From an uncultured Lachnospiraceae bacterium (GTDB lineage: Bacteria; Bacillota; Clostridia; Lachnospirales; Lachnospiraceae), in assembly GCA_947629385.1 (NCBI GenBank), contig CANRDO010000008.1, positions 17,318 through 81,317 of the forward strand: DNA of 64,000 bases. The letters are read 5' to 3'. Positions 25,687 to 34,279 of this stretch are shown here, piece by piece; position 1 is the first letter of the stretch; each line of letters starts with the position of its first letter. The notes below the pieces were generated by a model. The model had not been told where the DNA came from. It ran no database searches and was given only the letters and a program-made list of their open reading frames with translations. The translations under genes were made by a program, and so were the position numbers.

Positions 25687-26691
25687 ATGATCGACAACAA
25701 AAAGGTATTGTTCAGTGGGATGCAGGCGACAGGTTCGCTTACTTTGGGAAATTATCTCGGCGCCCTGAAGAATTGGGTGAAGCTGAGTGATGAATATGAG
25801 TGCTTTTATTCGGTGGTTGACATGCATTCGATCACGGTACGGCAGGATCCGGCGACGCTGCGGAAGCGTGCGCGTGCGCTTTTGACGCTCTACATCGCAG
25901 CCGGACTCGATCCGGAGAAAAACTGCCTGTACTATCAGTCGCATGTCTCCGCGCACGCGGAGCTCGCGTGGATTTTGGACTGCTTTACCTACATGGGCGA
26001 GCTGAATCGCATGACGCAGTTCAAGGACAAGGCGGCAAAGCATGCGGACAACATCAACGCCGGACTGTACACCTACCCGGTGCTCATGGCGGCGGACATC
26101 CTGCTGTACCAGGCGGACGTTGTGCCGGTCGGGATCGATCAGATGCAGCATCTGGAGCTGACGCGCGACGTCGCGCAGCGCTTTAACGCGATCTACGGCG
26201 ACGTGTTCACAATCCCCGAGGCCTACATCGGCAAGGCCGGGGCGAAGATCATGAGCCTGCAGGATCCGACAAAGAAGATGAGCAAGTCGGACGAAAACCC
26301 GAACGCCAGCATTTACCTCATGGATGATCCGGATACGATCCGTAGGAAGTGCAAGCGTGCTGTGACAGATTCGGTCGGCGAGATTCGCTACTGCGAGGAG
26401 CAGCCGGGCGTGCGCAACCTGATCGACATCTACTGCGCGTGCCTGAACAAGACGCCGGACGAGGTCGTGAAGGAGTTCGCGGGCAGCGGCTATGGTCAGT
26501 TCAAGGAGGCGGTCGGCGAGGCGGTCGTCTCAGTGCTTGAGCCGCTTCAGAAGCGCGTCGCGGAGCTTGAGCGGGACAAGGCCTACATCGATAGTGCGAT
26601 CAAGAACAACGCCGAGAAGGCAAACTACTATGCCCAGAAGACGCTGCGCAAGGTGCAGAAGAAGGTCGGCTTCCCGGAGAAGGTTCGTTGA
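25687..26691 (+). CDS. trpS: Tryptophanyl-tRNA synthetase
   Basis: Charges tRNA-Trp. 334 residues, a class I synthetase. The HIGH-type motif is TGSLTLGNYLG near residue 14 and the KMSKS motif is KKMSKSDENP near residue 201. ATG 25687 has GGGAGGGA upstream, while the frame's earlier start at 25663 has none. It has its own promoter and a clear terminator. Confidence 0.96.
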   Translation: MIDNKKVLFSGMQATGSLTLGNYLGALKNWVKLSDEYECFYSVVDMHSITVRQDPATLRKRARALLTLYIAAGLDPEKNCLYYQSHVSAHAELAWILDCFTYMGELNRMTQFKDKAAKHADNINAGLYTYPVLMAADILLYQADVVPVGIDQMQHLELTRDVAQRFNAIYGDVFTIPEAYIGKAGAKIMSLQDPTKKMSKSDENPNASIYLMDDPDTIRRKCKRAVTDSVGEIRYCEEQPGVRNLIDIYCACLNKTPDEVVKEFAGSGYGQFKEAVGEAVVSVLEPLQKRVAELERDKAYIDSAIKNNAEKANYYAQKTLRKVQKKVGFPEKVR

Positions 26692-26718
26692 GGGAAAGTA
26701 TAATTTTAAAATGTAAAG

Positions 26719-26750
26719 TATGTCCTCTGCCGGGGACATATTTTATTTTG
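26719..26750 (+). terminator. Terminator of trpS
   Basis: TATGTCC (26719-26725) pairs with GGACATA (26734-26740), followed by TTTTATTTTG. Confidence 0.8.
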
Positions 26751-26886
26751 TGGAAAGAATAAGGAGTGGTGATACCTGCGACATGTCCGTGATAAACTTG
26801 CATGAAATACTATAACTTATTATTCTTGACAAATTAAGATTATAATATTAATATAATTATGCAAATATGATAAATAAGGTGATTGT

Positions 26887-27228
26887 ATGAAGCTGAATGG
26901 GAACGAAAGGGAACAGGATATCCTGAGGGAGCTTGGAACCAGAATCAGGCAGTATCGCATCGCGCTGAACATTACGCAGGCAGAGCTCGCGGACAGATGC
27001 GGCATTTCCTCCAGCACAGAGGTGCGCATCGAGAGCGGCGTAGACTCCAAAATCTCGAATTATATAAAAATTTTGAAGTCACTGGGGCTTGCCCAAAATC
27101 TGGATCTGTTGATTCCGGAGCCGCAGCCGGATTTTAAGGCGCTGTATGAGCGAAAGCCGGCAAGACAGAGAGCGAGATCAAATAAAGCCGGATCCGGATC
27201 AGGCTGGGTCTGGGGAGAAGACGAGTGA
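26887..27228 (+). CDS. hipB: HipB-like XRE antitoxin/regulator
   Basis: 113 residues with one helix-turn-helix (LGTRIRQYRIALNITQAELA, then RCGISSSTEVRIESG). Its role in hipBA pairs is to bind and neutralise HipA and to repress the operon. The C-terminal 40 residues are basic and then Gly/Ser/Trp-rich, probably disordered. hipA begins 15 bases downstream. Confidence 0.82.
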   Translation: MKLNGNEREQDILRELGTRIRQYRIALNITQAELADRCGISSSTEVRIESGVDSKISNYIKILKSLGLAQNLDLLIPEPQPDFKALYERKPARQRARSNKAGSGSGWVWGEDE

Positions 27229-27243
27229 AGGGAGAGGTAGACG

Positions 27244-28536
27244 ATGGCTGTAGAGACAGTAAAAGTAAAACTGTGGGGATCCACGATAGGCTATCTGCAC
27301 AGACAAGGGAGCGGGCCGATTGGGTTTCAGTACGACAGGAATTTTCTGGGAAGCGGTATAGAAGTCGCCCCGCTCACGATGCCGCTGTCTGAGCTGACTT
27401 ATTCATTTCCTGCGCTGCCAGAAGCGACCTACAGCGGACTGCCGGGAATATTTGCGGACTCCCTGCCCGATAAATTCGGTAATATCGTGATAAGAAGTTA
27501 TCTGTTAAGCCAGGGCAGGACGGAGAATGATCTGACCGCGCTTGAAAAGCTGTGCTATATGGGACAAAGGGGCATGGGAGCCCTGGAATACGAGCCCTCA
27601 GCTGACCTTGTCGATGTCGGAAAAGAGATTGACATCGATGCCCTGACAAAGCTTGCCTCCGATATTTTATCAGAAAGAGAGAGCCTGCATATCGCACATG
27701 ATCAGAATATGATCGCGCAATTAATGCAGGGAAGCTCCTCTGTCGGCGGGGCAAGAGCCAAGACGCTCATCGCATGGAACTCGGACACAGGCGAGATCCG
27801 TTCCGGACAGATCGATGCAGGGGAGGGGTTTGGGTACTGGCTGCTGAAATTTGATGATATCTCCAATAACAGAGACAAGGATCAGGAGCCGGACAGCAGG
27901 GAGTACACGAGAATCGAATACGCGTATTATCTCATGGCGGAAGAAGCGGGGATTAATATGAGCGAATGCCGCTTATACAGGGAGAACGGCAGGGCGCATT
28001 TCATGACGAAGCGGTTCGACCGTACAGACGACAATGGGGAAAAGCTTCATATGCAGAGCCTGTGCGCGATGGCGCATATGGATTTCAATTCTCCCAGGAT
28101 CTATTCTTATGAGGATGCGTTTCATGTGATGAGACAGCTTAAGCTCCCCCACAGTGATTTCCTGCAGCTGTACAGAAGGATGCTGTTTAATGAATGTGCC
28201 AGAAATTACGATGATCATACAAAGAATATTACTTTTCTGATGGATAAAAAGGGGCGATGGCGTTTATCGCCGGCGTATGACATGACGTTTTCATACAATG
28301 CGAACAGCATCTGGGTAAACGCACATCAAATGCTGATCAATGGCAAAGCGGACAGTATAAGCGAAGCGGATCTCAGAGAGGTTGCCAAAAAGGCCGGAAT
28401 AAAAAGGGCAGAAGCAGAGAAATGTATGAATCAGGTTCGGGAAGCTGTCTCGAAATGGAGAGGTTTTGCGGAAACCGCAGAGCTTTCTCTGAAAAATACA
28501 GAGCGGATTGAGAGATTCCTCAAACCAGAGCGCTGA
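27244..28536 (+). CDS. hipA: HipA-family serine/threonine kinase toxin
   Basis: HipA kinases halt translation by phosphorylating a target such as glutamyl-tRNA synthetase. The 430-residue protein has the Gly-rich loop with autophosphorylation serines (MQGSSSVGGARAK, near residue 160), the catalytic YDDHTKN near residue 321 and the metal-binding SPAYDM that follows. Length and order match HipA. The AGGGAGAGG site is good. The actual target here is unknown; gltX in this window is a candidate by analogy only. Confidence 0.88.
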   Translation: MAVETVKVKLWGSTIGYLHRQGSGPIGFQYDRNFLGSGIEVAPLTMPLSELTYSFPALPEATYSGLPGIFADSLPDKFGNIVIRSYLLSQGRTENDLTALEKLCYMGQRGMGALEYEPSADLVDVGKEIDIDALTKLASDILSERESLHIAHDQNMIAQLMQGSSSVGGARAKTLIAWNSDTGEIRSGQIDAGEGFGYWLLKFDDISNNRDKDQEPDSREYTRIEYAYYLMAEEAGINMSECRLYRENGRAHFMTKRFDRTDDNGEKLHMQSLCAMAHMDFNSPRIYSYEDAFHVMRQLKLPHSDFLQLYRRMLFNECARNYDDHTKNITFLMDKKGRWRLSPAYDMTFSYNANSIWVNAHQMLINGKADSISEADLREVAKKAGIKRAEAEKCMNQVREAVSKWRGFAETAELSLKNTERIERFLKPER

Positions 28537-28566
28537 GGGCAGATCCCGCAGGCTGCGCGGCGAAGC

Positions 28567-29616
28567 CTATGCGGAATCGTCCGGGCAAACGACACGTCTC
28601 ATATCCTCCGGCATCGCGCAGGTGAAAGAGAGCGGTTCGCCCGTGATCGGGTGCGGGAACTCCAGCTTGTGTGAGTGCAGCGCCTGACGACGAATTGACA
28701 GTATCGGATTGTCGGACGGCAGATATGCCGCTTGCACACTGCCCGTCTGAGCGATATTTGCCGGCATACTATGATTTAAATCCTGATTTAAATCCCTTGC
28801 TTGTGAAATGGAATCTTGCGCGCGAACAGGATTGTAGAGAAAATCCCCGATGAGCGGATGACCGATATGGCTCATGTGCACGCGGATCTGGTGTGTGCGG
28901 CCTGTCTCAAGCGTAACGGCGGCAAGGGAGAGGTATCGGCTCTGTGAATCAGGAGAAGACTGGCAATCCCGGACGCTTAACCTGCGAAAATGTGTCACGG
29001 CGCGCTGTCCGTGTTCAAAATCCACGCAGCGCATCAAAACCGAGCCTTCGAGGCGTGCGATCGGCGCATCAATTGTGCCGGACTCCGGCAAAATCCCTTC
29101 GACGATGGCGAGATATTCCCGGTGAATCTGCCGTTCGGCGGACATGCGGGAGAGAATCGCGCTGCTCAGATAATGTTTTGCGATGATAAGAAGACCGCTG
29201 GTGTCGCGGTCGAGGCGGTTGATACAGCGATAGACGAAAGGAATTCCCTGCGAGATAAAATAATACATAACGCCGTTCGCAAGCGTGTTTTCATAATTGT
29301 TGATAGAGGGGTGGATCGGCATGTCGCTCGGCTTGTTAATGACAAGCAAATCCTCATCCTCATAGACGATGTCCAGAGGCATTTGTACGGGCACAAGATC
29401 AGCGGAGGACTGATCCTCGACGATGCGTATCGTCAGGACATCCCCCGCTTTTAATTTCTGATTCGTATAGGCCCAGTCTTCGCCTAGCAAAATTCCGCGC
29501 TCTGTCTGCTTGAGCCGTGTCAGCACATGGTGCGAACACCCGCGTCCACGCAGGAACTGCTCGACGGTCATATCTTCATGAATCTGTCTGATATTCCAAT
29601 TGATTGTTCGTGTCAT
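28567..29616 (-). CDS. RluA-family pseudouridine synthase
   Basis: Makes pseudouridine in rRNA or tRNA. 349 residues with an S4-like N-terminus (VEQFLRGRGCSHHVLTRLKQ) and the catalytic NRLDRDTSGLLI near residue 134, then GRTHQIRVHM. Between GDFLYNP and RQALHSHKL there is an insertion of about 50 polar residues not usual for RluA/RluD. Its start codon overlaps the potD stop by one base, so it is the last cistron of the polyamine operon and is probably translated by coupling. Confidence 0.9.
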   Translation of the reverse strand: MTRTINWNIRQIHEDMTVEQFLRGRGCSHHVLTRLKQTERGILLGEDWAYTNQKLKAGDVLTIRIVEDQSSADLVPVQMPLDIVYEDEDLLVINKPSDMPIHPSINNYENTLANGVMYYFISQGIPFVYRCINRLDRDTSGLLIIAKHYLSSAILSRMSAERQIHREYLAIVEGILPESGTIDAPIARLEGSVLMRCVDFEHGQRAVTHFRRLSVRDCQSSPDSQSRYLSLAAVTLETGRTHQIRVHMSHIGHPLIGDFLYNPVRAQDSISQARDLNQDLNHSMPANIAQTGSVQAAYLPSDNPILSIRRQALHSHKLEFPHPITGEPLSFTCAMPEDMRRVVCPDDSA

Positions 29617-30689
29617 CAGCTCGACTTCACCTTGTTCCAGTAATCATTGTACATATTGTCGACCTCGTCCCCGAGATACTGGAAGGTCTCACAGCGTGCC
29701 ATGTCCTCAGCGGGCGGGAACGCGATTGTGCTGTTCTTGATGTCCTCATCCTCAATCAGCTCGCGCGCCGCCATGTTCGGAGTGGAGTAGGTGATGTACT
29801 CGAAATTCTTCAGCGCGATCTCTGCCTCGCACATGTAATTGATGAACTTCTCGGCATTTTCCTTGTTCTCGGCATTCTTCGGGATGACCCAGCTGTCAAT
29901 CCAGATGTTGGAGCCCTCGTCCGGGATCACATATTCCAGATTTTCGTTTTCGCGCTGCGTGTAGATCGCTTCGCCGGAGTAGATGACGCCCAGAGCGGCT
30001 TCGTCGCCGATCATCTTGTCGCGCACCTCGTCGATCACATAGGCCTGCACGAGCGGCTTCTGCTCAATCAGGGTGTCCGCGGCCTCGGAGAGCTCATCCT
30101 CGCTGGTCGTGTTGAGTGAGTAGCCGAGCCGCTTCAGAGCGACCGCAAACGCGTCGCGCACGCTGTTCTGCATCAGGATATTGTCCGCGTATTTCTCATC
30201 CCAGAGGATATCCCAGCTCGTGACCGGTTCGTCGACCATCGTCTTGTTGTAGAGGATGCCGACCGTGCCCCAGCAGTAGGGGACGGAGTACTTGTTCTCC
30301 GGGTCGAAGCCTTTCGAGGCTTCCAGATATTCCTCACCGATGTTTTTCAGATTCGGAATGTTGTCAAAATTGATCTCCGCGAGCAGATCGTTCTGGATCA
30401 TCCGCTGGATCATATAGTCGGACGGGCAGACGACGTCGTAGGACACGGCGCCGGTCTCGATCTTCGGGTACATGATCTCGTTCGTCTCGAACTCATCGTA
30501 TACGACCTCGATGCCGGTCTCCTCCTCGAACATGTCGAGCACGTCCGGATCGATATACTCGCCCCAGTTGTAGACCACGACCTTGCCCGCGTCGGCGGAC
30601 TTGGAGCTCTCAGACTTTGAGCCACCACAGCCGGTCAGCAGCGACGCCGAGAGCACTCCGGCCAGTAAAATGCAGATCATTCTTTTCAT
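29616..30689 (-). CDS. potD: Spermidine/putrescine ABC transporter substrate-binding lipoprotein
   Basis: Captures polyamines outside the membrane for PotABC. 357 residues. A lipoprotein signal (ICILLAGVLSASLLTGC) gives lipidated Cys21. The mature part has the PotD pattern: VVYNWGEYIDPDVLDMFEEE, SDYMIQRMIQNDLLAEI, VPYCWGTVGILYNK and SWVIPKNAENKENAEKFINY. An AGGAGGA site precedes ATG. It follows potC across 51 bases. Confidence 0.95.
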   Translation of the reverse strand: MKRMICILLAGVLSASLLTGCGGSKSESSKSADAGKVVVYNWGEYIDPDVLDMFEEETGIEVVYDEFETNEIMYPKIETGAVSYDVVCPSDYMIQRMIQNDLLAEINFDNIPNLKNIGEEYLEASKGFDPENKYSVPYCWGTVGILYNKTMVDEPVTSWDILWDEKYADNILMQNSVRDAFAVALKRLGYSLNTTSEDELSEAADTLIEQKPLVQAYVIDEVRDKMIGDEAALGVIYSGEAIYTQRENENLEYVIPDEGSNIWIDSWVIPKNAENKENAEKFINYMCEAEIALKNFEYITYSTPNMAARELIEDEDIKNSTIAFPPAEDMARCETFQYLGDEVDNMYNDYWNKVKSS

Positions 30690-30740
30690 AATAAATTCCT
30701 CCTCGTTAATCGCATTTATTATATTGAATTTGTGTATAGT

Positions 30741-31577
30741 TCACTTAAATAGCAACGAGCCCTGCACACTCGAAAAGCCTTCGGCTTTCCGCGTCCGCGG
30801 CTTCCGGTTGACGATGAGCAGAAGCAGCAGCACCGTCACAAACATGAGCGTCGACAGCGCATACATTTCCGGCTTGATGCCCTTGCGCACCTCAGTGTAG
30901 ATCTTGGTCGACAGCGTGTCGAAGCCCGGCCCCTTCACAAAGTGCGTGATGATGAAATCGTCGAGCGACATCGTGAACGCCAGCAGGAAGCCGGAGAGCA
31001 CGCCGGGCATGATGTCCGGAAGCACCACTTTATAGAAGGCGTATATTGGGGACGCACCGATGTCGAGCGCCACCTCGTAGGTTGACATGTTGACCTGCTT
31101 GAGCTTTGGCATGACGCTCAAGGCCACGTAGGGCAGGTTGAACGTGATGTGCCCGATCAAGATCGTCCAGAAGCCGAATGTGACGTCGCCCCCGACGTAG
31201 GAGAGCAGGTTGCCGGCCGCGATAAAGAGCATCATCAGCGAGATGCCCGTGACGATCTCCGCGTTCAGCATCGGAATGTTCGCGATGTTGAACCAGAACA
31301 TGCGCATCCCATTCTTCATGGAATTCAGGCCGATGCAGGCGATTGTGCCGATGACGGTCGCGATCAGGGCAGAGAGTACCGCGATCAGCAGAGTGTTGTA
31401 GAGCGCCTGCAGGATCTGCTCGTTCTGAAACAGGGCGGCGTACCATTTGAGCGAAAAGCCACCCCATTTCGCGCGCGTCCGCGAGGCGTTGAACGAGAGC
31501 ACAATCAGCGTCAGGATTGGCGCGTACAACAGCACGAAAATGAAGAAGAGGTAAAACTTTTTGAGAAAATTCCGCAT
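30741..31577 (-). CDS. potC: Spermidine/putrescine ABC transporter permease PotC
   Basis: A six-helix inner-membrane permease of 278 residues. The ABC-permease EAA loop reads YEVALDIGASPIYAFYKVVLPDI. The start overlaps the potB stop by one base. The last 15 or so residues (KAEGFSSVQGSLLFK) are encoded by copy B of the dispersed hairpin repeat, so the original C-terminus was replaced. The core permease should still work, because the change lies after the last helix. Confidence 0.94.
   Translation of the reverse strand: MRNFLKKFYLFFIFVLLYAPILTLIVLSFNASRTRAKWGGFSLKWYAALFQNEQILQALYNTLLIAVLSALIATVIGTIACIGLNSMKNGMRMFWFNIANIPMLNAEIVTGISLMMLFIAAGNLLSYVGGDVTFGFWTILIGHITFNLPYVALSVMPKLKQVNMSTYEVALDIGASPIYAFYKVVLPDIMPGVLSGFLLAFTMSLDDFIITHFVKGPGFDTLSTKIYTEVRKGIKPEMYALSTLMFVTVLLLLLIVNRKPRTRKAEGFSSVQGSLLFK
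30751..30788. repeat. Dispersed hairpin repeat, copy B (left end only)
   Basis: Thirty-eight bases identical to 18591-18628, the left end of copy A. The right half of the element is absent. Unlike the other copies it lies inside a coding sequence. Confidence 0.85.
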
Positions 31578-32401
31578 CAGAACGCGACCCCCTCTCCCTC
31601 TTTGTCATATTTGTGCATGATCGCCATGCTGATCAGGATGAAGATCATCAGGACCAGCGACAGGCCGCTGCCGACGTTCCAATTGTTGCCCTGTTTGAAC
31701 TTCTGCTCGATCACGTTGCCGATCAGCAGAATCTTCGCGCCGCCCAGGAGATCGCTGATGACGAAGGTTGTGAGCGACGGGACGAAGACCATCGTGATCC
31801 CGCTGATGACGCCCGGAAGGCTGAGCGGGAAGATGATGCGCCAGAAGGTGTAAAAACCGTTCGCCCCAAGGTCGCGCGCCGCGTTGACGACGTTTTTGTC
31901 GATCTTGATCAGGCTGTTGTAGATCGGCAGCAGCATGAACGGCAGGAAATTGTAGACCATGCCGAGGATGATCGCGTAGGGCGTATTGATGATGTTCAGC
32001 TTCGGCAGGTGCAAAGCGCTGAGCAGCATGTTGATGACGCCGCTCTTTTCAAGCAGCGTCTGCCATGCCAGCGTGCGCAGCAGAAAATTCATCCACATCG
32101 GAATGATGAAGATCATCACGATAAAGCCGTTTGCGTTGAAGTTCATATTACTCAGGATCATCGCCAGCGGGTAAGCCATCACGAGGCAGATCACGGTGCT
32201 GATGACGGAGAGCACGAGCGCGTAGACGAGCGCCTTGACGTTCTCCGGCGTCCCCATCTGCTTGATGTTGGACAGGGTAAACGCGCCGTCTGCCGTGGTC
32301 AATCCATAGTAGACGATGATGAAAAGCGGTATTACGATAAAGGCGACGCTCCAGATCAGGAAAGGTCCGGAGAGCAGCCATTTGGTCTTTCCCTTACTCA
32401 T
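31577..32401 (-). CDS. potB: Spermidine/putrescine ABC transporter permease PotB
   Basis: 274 residues, six membrane segments. Its EAA-type loop is [25 protein letters not shown]. It partners PotC in the membrane channel. It overlaps the potA stop by eight bases, consistent with one operon. Confidence 0.94.
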   Translation of the reverse strand: MSKGKTKWLLSGPFLIWSVAFIVIPLFIIVYYGLTTADGAFTLSNIKQMGTPENVKALVYALVLSVISTVICLVMAYPLAMILSNMNFNANGFIVMIFIIPMWMNFLLRTLAWQTLLEKSGVINMLLSALHLPKLNIINTPYAIILGMVYNFLPFMLLPIYNSLIKIDKNVVNAARDLGANGFYTFWRIIFPLSLPGVISGITMVFVPSLTTFVISDLLGGAKILLIGNVIEQKFKQGNNWNVGSGLSLVLMIFILISMAIMHKYDKEGEGVAF

Positions 32402-33467
32402 TGACTCCGACTGCCTCCTCGTCCTCAGATTCCGGCTTGTTCATGATCTGGATATCAAACGGATCCACATGGATGCCGACCGGGGTGCCTACCGGGAACA
32501 TGTCGGTGCTGTGTACGAGCCACTCGAAGCCGTTCGCCTGCACCTCCATCTCGTAGTGGACGCCCTTGAAGATCAGGTGGGACACAACGCCCTGGATCGT
32601 GCCTTCCTCCGGCTTCAGCAGATCGATATCCTCCGGGCGGATCACCACGTCCACCGGCGTGTTGCGCCCGAAGCCCTCGTCCACGCAAGGAAACTTCGCG
32701 CCAAGGATTTCGACGAGGCGATCCTCGATCATCGTGCCGGAGATGATGTTGCTGTCGCCGATAAAGTCCGCCACGAACGCGTTCTGCGGCTCGTTGTAGA
32801 TGTCCTCCGGCGTGCCGATCTGCTGGATATAGCCCTGGTTCATGACGACAATCGTGTCCGACATCGTCAGGGCCTCCTCCTGATCGTGGGTGACATAGAT
32901 AAAGGTAATTCCGAGCTCGTTCTTGAGCCGGATCAGCTCATACTGCATGTCCTGGCGCAGCTTCAGGTCGAGCGCGCCTAAAGGCTCGTCGAGCAGTAGT
33001 ACCTTCGGCTCGTTCACGATGGCCCGCGCGATCGCGATGCGCTGCTGCTGGCCGCCGCTTAGAGAATCCGGCATGCGGTTTTCGAAGCCATCGAGGTTCA
33101 CCAGCTTCAGGGCGTATCTGATCTTATCGTTGATATAGTCCTTGCTTTTCTTCTTGATCTTCAGACCAAATGCGATGTTTTCCGCGATCGTCATGTGCGT
33201 GAACAGCGCGTATTTCTGAAACACCGTGTTGAGCTGGCGTTTGTTCGGCGGGAGATTGGTGATGTCCTCCCCGCTGAAAATGACCTTGCCCTTGTCTGGC
33301 GTCTCGAAGCCTCCCATGATGCGCAGCGTCGTTGTTTTGCCGCAGCCGGAGGGACCTAAGAGTGTCAGAAATTCATTTTCCCGTATATATAGATTCAGAT
33401 CATCCAGCACGATCTCGCCGTCGAATGATTTTGTGATTCCAACCAGATCAATCAGTTTGCTGCTCAT
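32394..33467 (-). CDS. potA: Spermidine/putrescine ABC transporter ATPase PotA
   Basis: Drives polyamine uptake. 357 residues. Walker [10 protein letters not shown] near residue 38, signature LSGGQQQR, Walker [14 protein letters not shown]-loop [10 protein letters not shown]-terminal TOBE-like part ([11 protein letters not shown]) follows. The GGAGG site is strong. It is first of the transporter genes, 48 bases after the regulator. Confidence 0.96.
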   Translation of the reverse strand: MSSKLIDLVGITKSFDGEIVLDDLNLYIRENEFLTLLGPSGCGKTTTLRIMGGFETPDKGKVIFSGEDITNLPPNKRQLNTVFQKYALFTHMTIAENIAFGLKIKKKSKDYINDKIRYALKLVNLDGFENRMPDSLSGGQQQRIAIARAIVNEPKVLLLDEPLGALDLKLRQDMQYELIRLKNELGITFIYVTHDQEEALTMSDTIVVMNQGYIQQIGTPEDIYNEPQNAFVADFIGDSNIISGTMIEDRLVEILGAKFPCVDEGFGRNTPVDVVIRPEDIDLLKPEEGTIQGVVSHLIFKGVHYEMEVQANGFEWLVHSTDMFPVGTPVGIHVDPFDIQIMNKPESEDEEAVGVNE

Positions 33468-33515
33468 ATGTATACCTCCACAAGGATGCTGCCATCAAAA
33501 TGTTATACCATTCAC

Positions 33516-34055
33516 TCAGAAATTCGGCGGCGTGCTGATCCAGATCAACGTTGCGCCCGCCTTGCCGTTCGCAGAGATAAAGTGCTGTGTGTTCGGAGTG
33601 AAGTAGAACGCTTCCCCTTTTTTTGCCTTATAGGTACGGTTGCCCAGATGGATACTGATGCTTCCGGAAAGCACATAGCCAAATTCCTCGCCCTCATGTG
33701 GATTATCCGGGTATGTTGATCCGTTCGGCTCAAGCGTCAGGCGGATCGGCTCCATGATGTTCTTTTGTGCATTCGGGATAATCCATTCGATTTTATTTTT
33801 AAGCTCGGTGTCGATCTTTTCGAAATAATCCTGGTCGTGGAATACGATCTGTTCGTCCGCCGGCGTGCTGAAAAACTCCTGCAGATCTGTGCCCAGACAT
33901 TGCAGAATATCTACCAGCGTCGCGATCGAAGGAGATGTCAGATCGCGCTCCAGCTGGGAGATAAAACCCTTTGACAGTTCTGCGCGGTCTGCCAACTCTT
34001 CTTGAGTCAGATTTTTGGCGATGCGAAGTTCTTTTATTTTCGAGCCAATCTTCAT
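33516..34055 (-). CDS. XRE/cupin regulator of polyamine transport (PuuR-like)
   Basis: 179 residues. The N-terminal helix-turn-helix (IKELRIAKNLTQEELADRAE, then SKGFISQLERD) is followed by a small cupin domain (HEGEEFGYVLSGSISIHLG and GEAFYFTPNTQHFI). This architecture is that of PuuR-type regulators that sense polyamines or related ligands. It is first gene of the leftward potABCD operon, so it most likely controls it in response to polyamine level. Confidence 0.85.
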   Translation of the reverse strand: MKIGSKIKELRIAKNLTQEELADRAELSKGFISQLERDLTSPSIATLVDILQCLGTDLQEFFSTPADEQIVFHDQDYFEKIDTELKNKIEWIIPNAQKNIMEPIRLTLEPNGSTYPDNPHEGEEFGYVLSGSISIHLGNRTYKAKKGEAFYFTPNTQHFISANGKAGATLIWISTPPNF

Positions 34056-34104
34056 ATGGCATCCTCCTGTCAGATGGACATCTCATAGTGGATATAAACA
34101 AAAA

Positions 34105-34121
34105 GTTTACATTTACTAAAC
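34105..34121. promoter_or_regulatory. Candidate operator of the polyamine operon
   Basis: GTTTA (34105-34109) and TAAAC (34117-34121) are inverted, centred just downstream of the predicted transcription start. The arms are short, so this is tentative. Confidence 0.35.
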
Positions 34122-34135
34122 AAGCGTTGAATACG

Positions 34136-34163
34136 ATTATACTCGATATATGGACAGTGTCAA
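34136..34163 (-). promoter_or_regulatory. Promoter of the polyamine operon
   Basis: On the minus strand TTGACA (34158-34163) and TATAAT (34136-34141) are both consensus, with a 16-base spacer, about 80 bases upstream of the regulator start. Confidence 0.8.
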
Positions 34164-34182
34164 TAGATTTTGAAAAATAAGT

Positions 34183-34216
34183 GAAAAAAATGTCATGAAG
34201 CAAGCTGCTTCATGAC
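34183..34216 (-). terminator. Terminator of the integrase gene
   Basis: GTCATGAAGCA (34192-34202) and TGCTTCATGAC (34206-34216) are perfect 11-base arms with a three-base loop. On the minus strand the stem is followed by ATTTTTTTC. It separates the integrase from the polyamine promoter. Confidence 0.8.
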
Positions 34217-34264
34217 AAAACCGGCCTTTCGATTACAAAAAGGGCACTGGCGAAATATCTTTGT

Positions 34265-34279
34265 GTGATGAGTCATCAC
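34265..34279. repeat. 15-base perfect palindrome at the integrase stop codon
   Basis: GTGATGA, a central G, then TCATCAC. It includes the integrase stop. It could be a recombinase or regulator site, or chance. Confidence 0.5.

Noticed and set aside
25500..25690. A T-box leader before trpS
   Set aside because: No GGTACCGCG-type box, and the promoter lies too close to the start codon.
31149..32404. Long plus-strand frames opposite potB and potC
   Set aside because: Rich in His, Asp and Arg as expected for the complement of membrane-helix codons; no start site.
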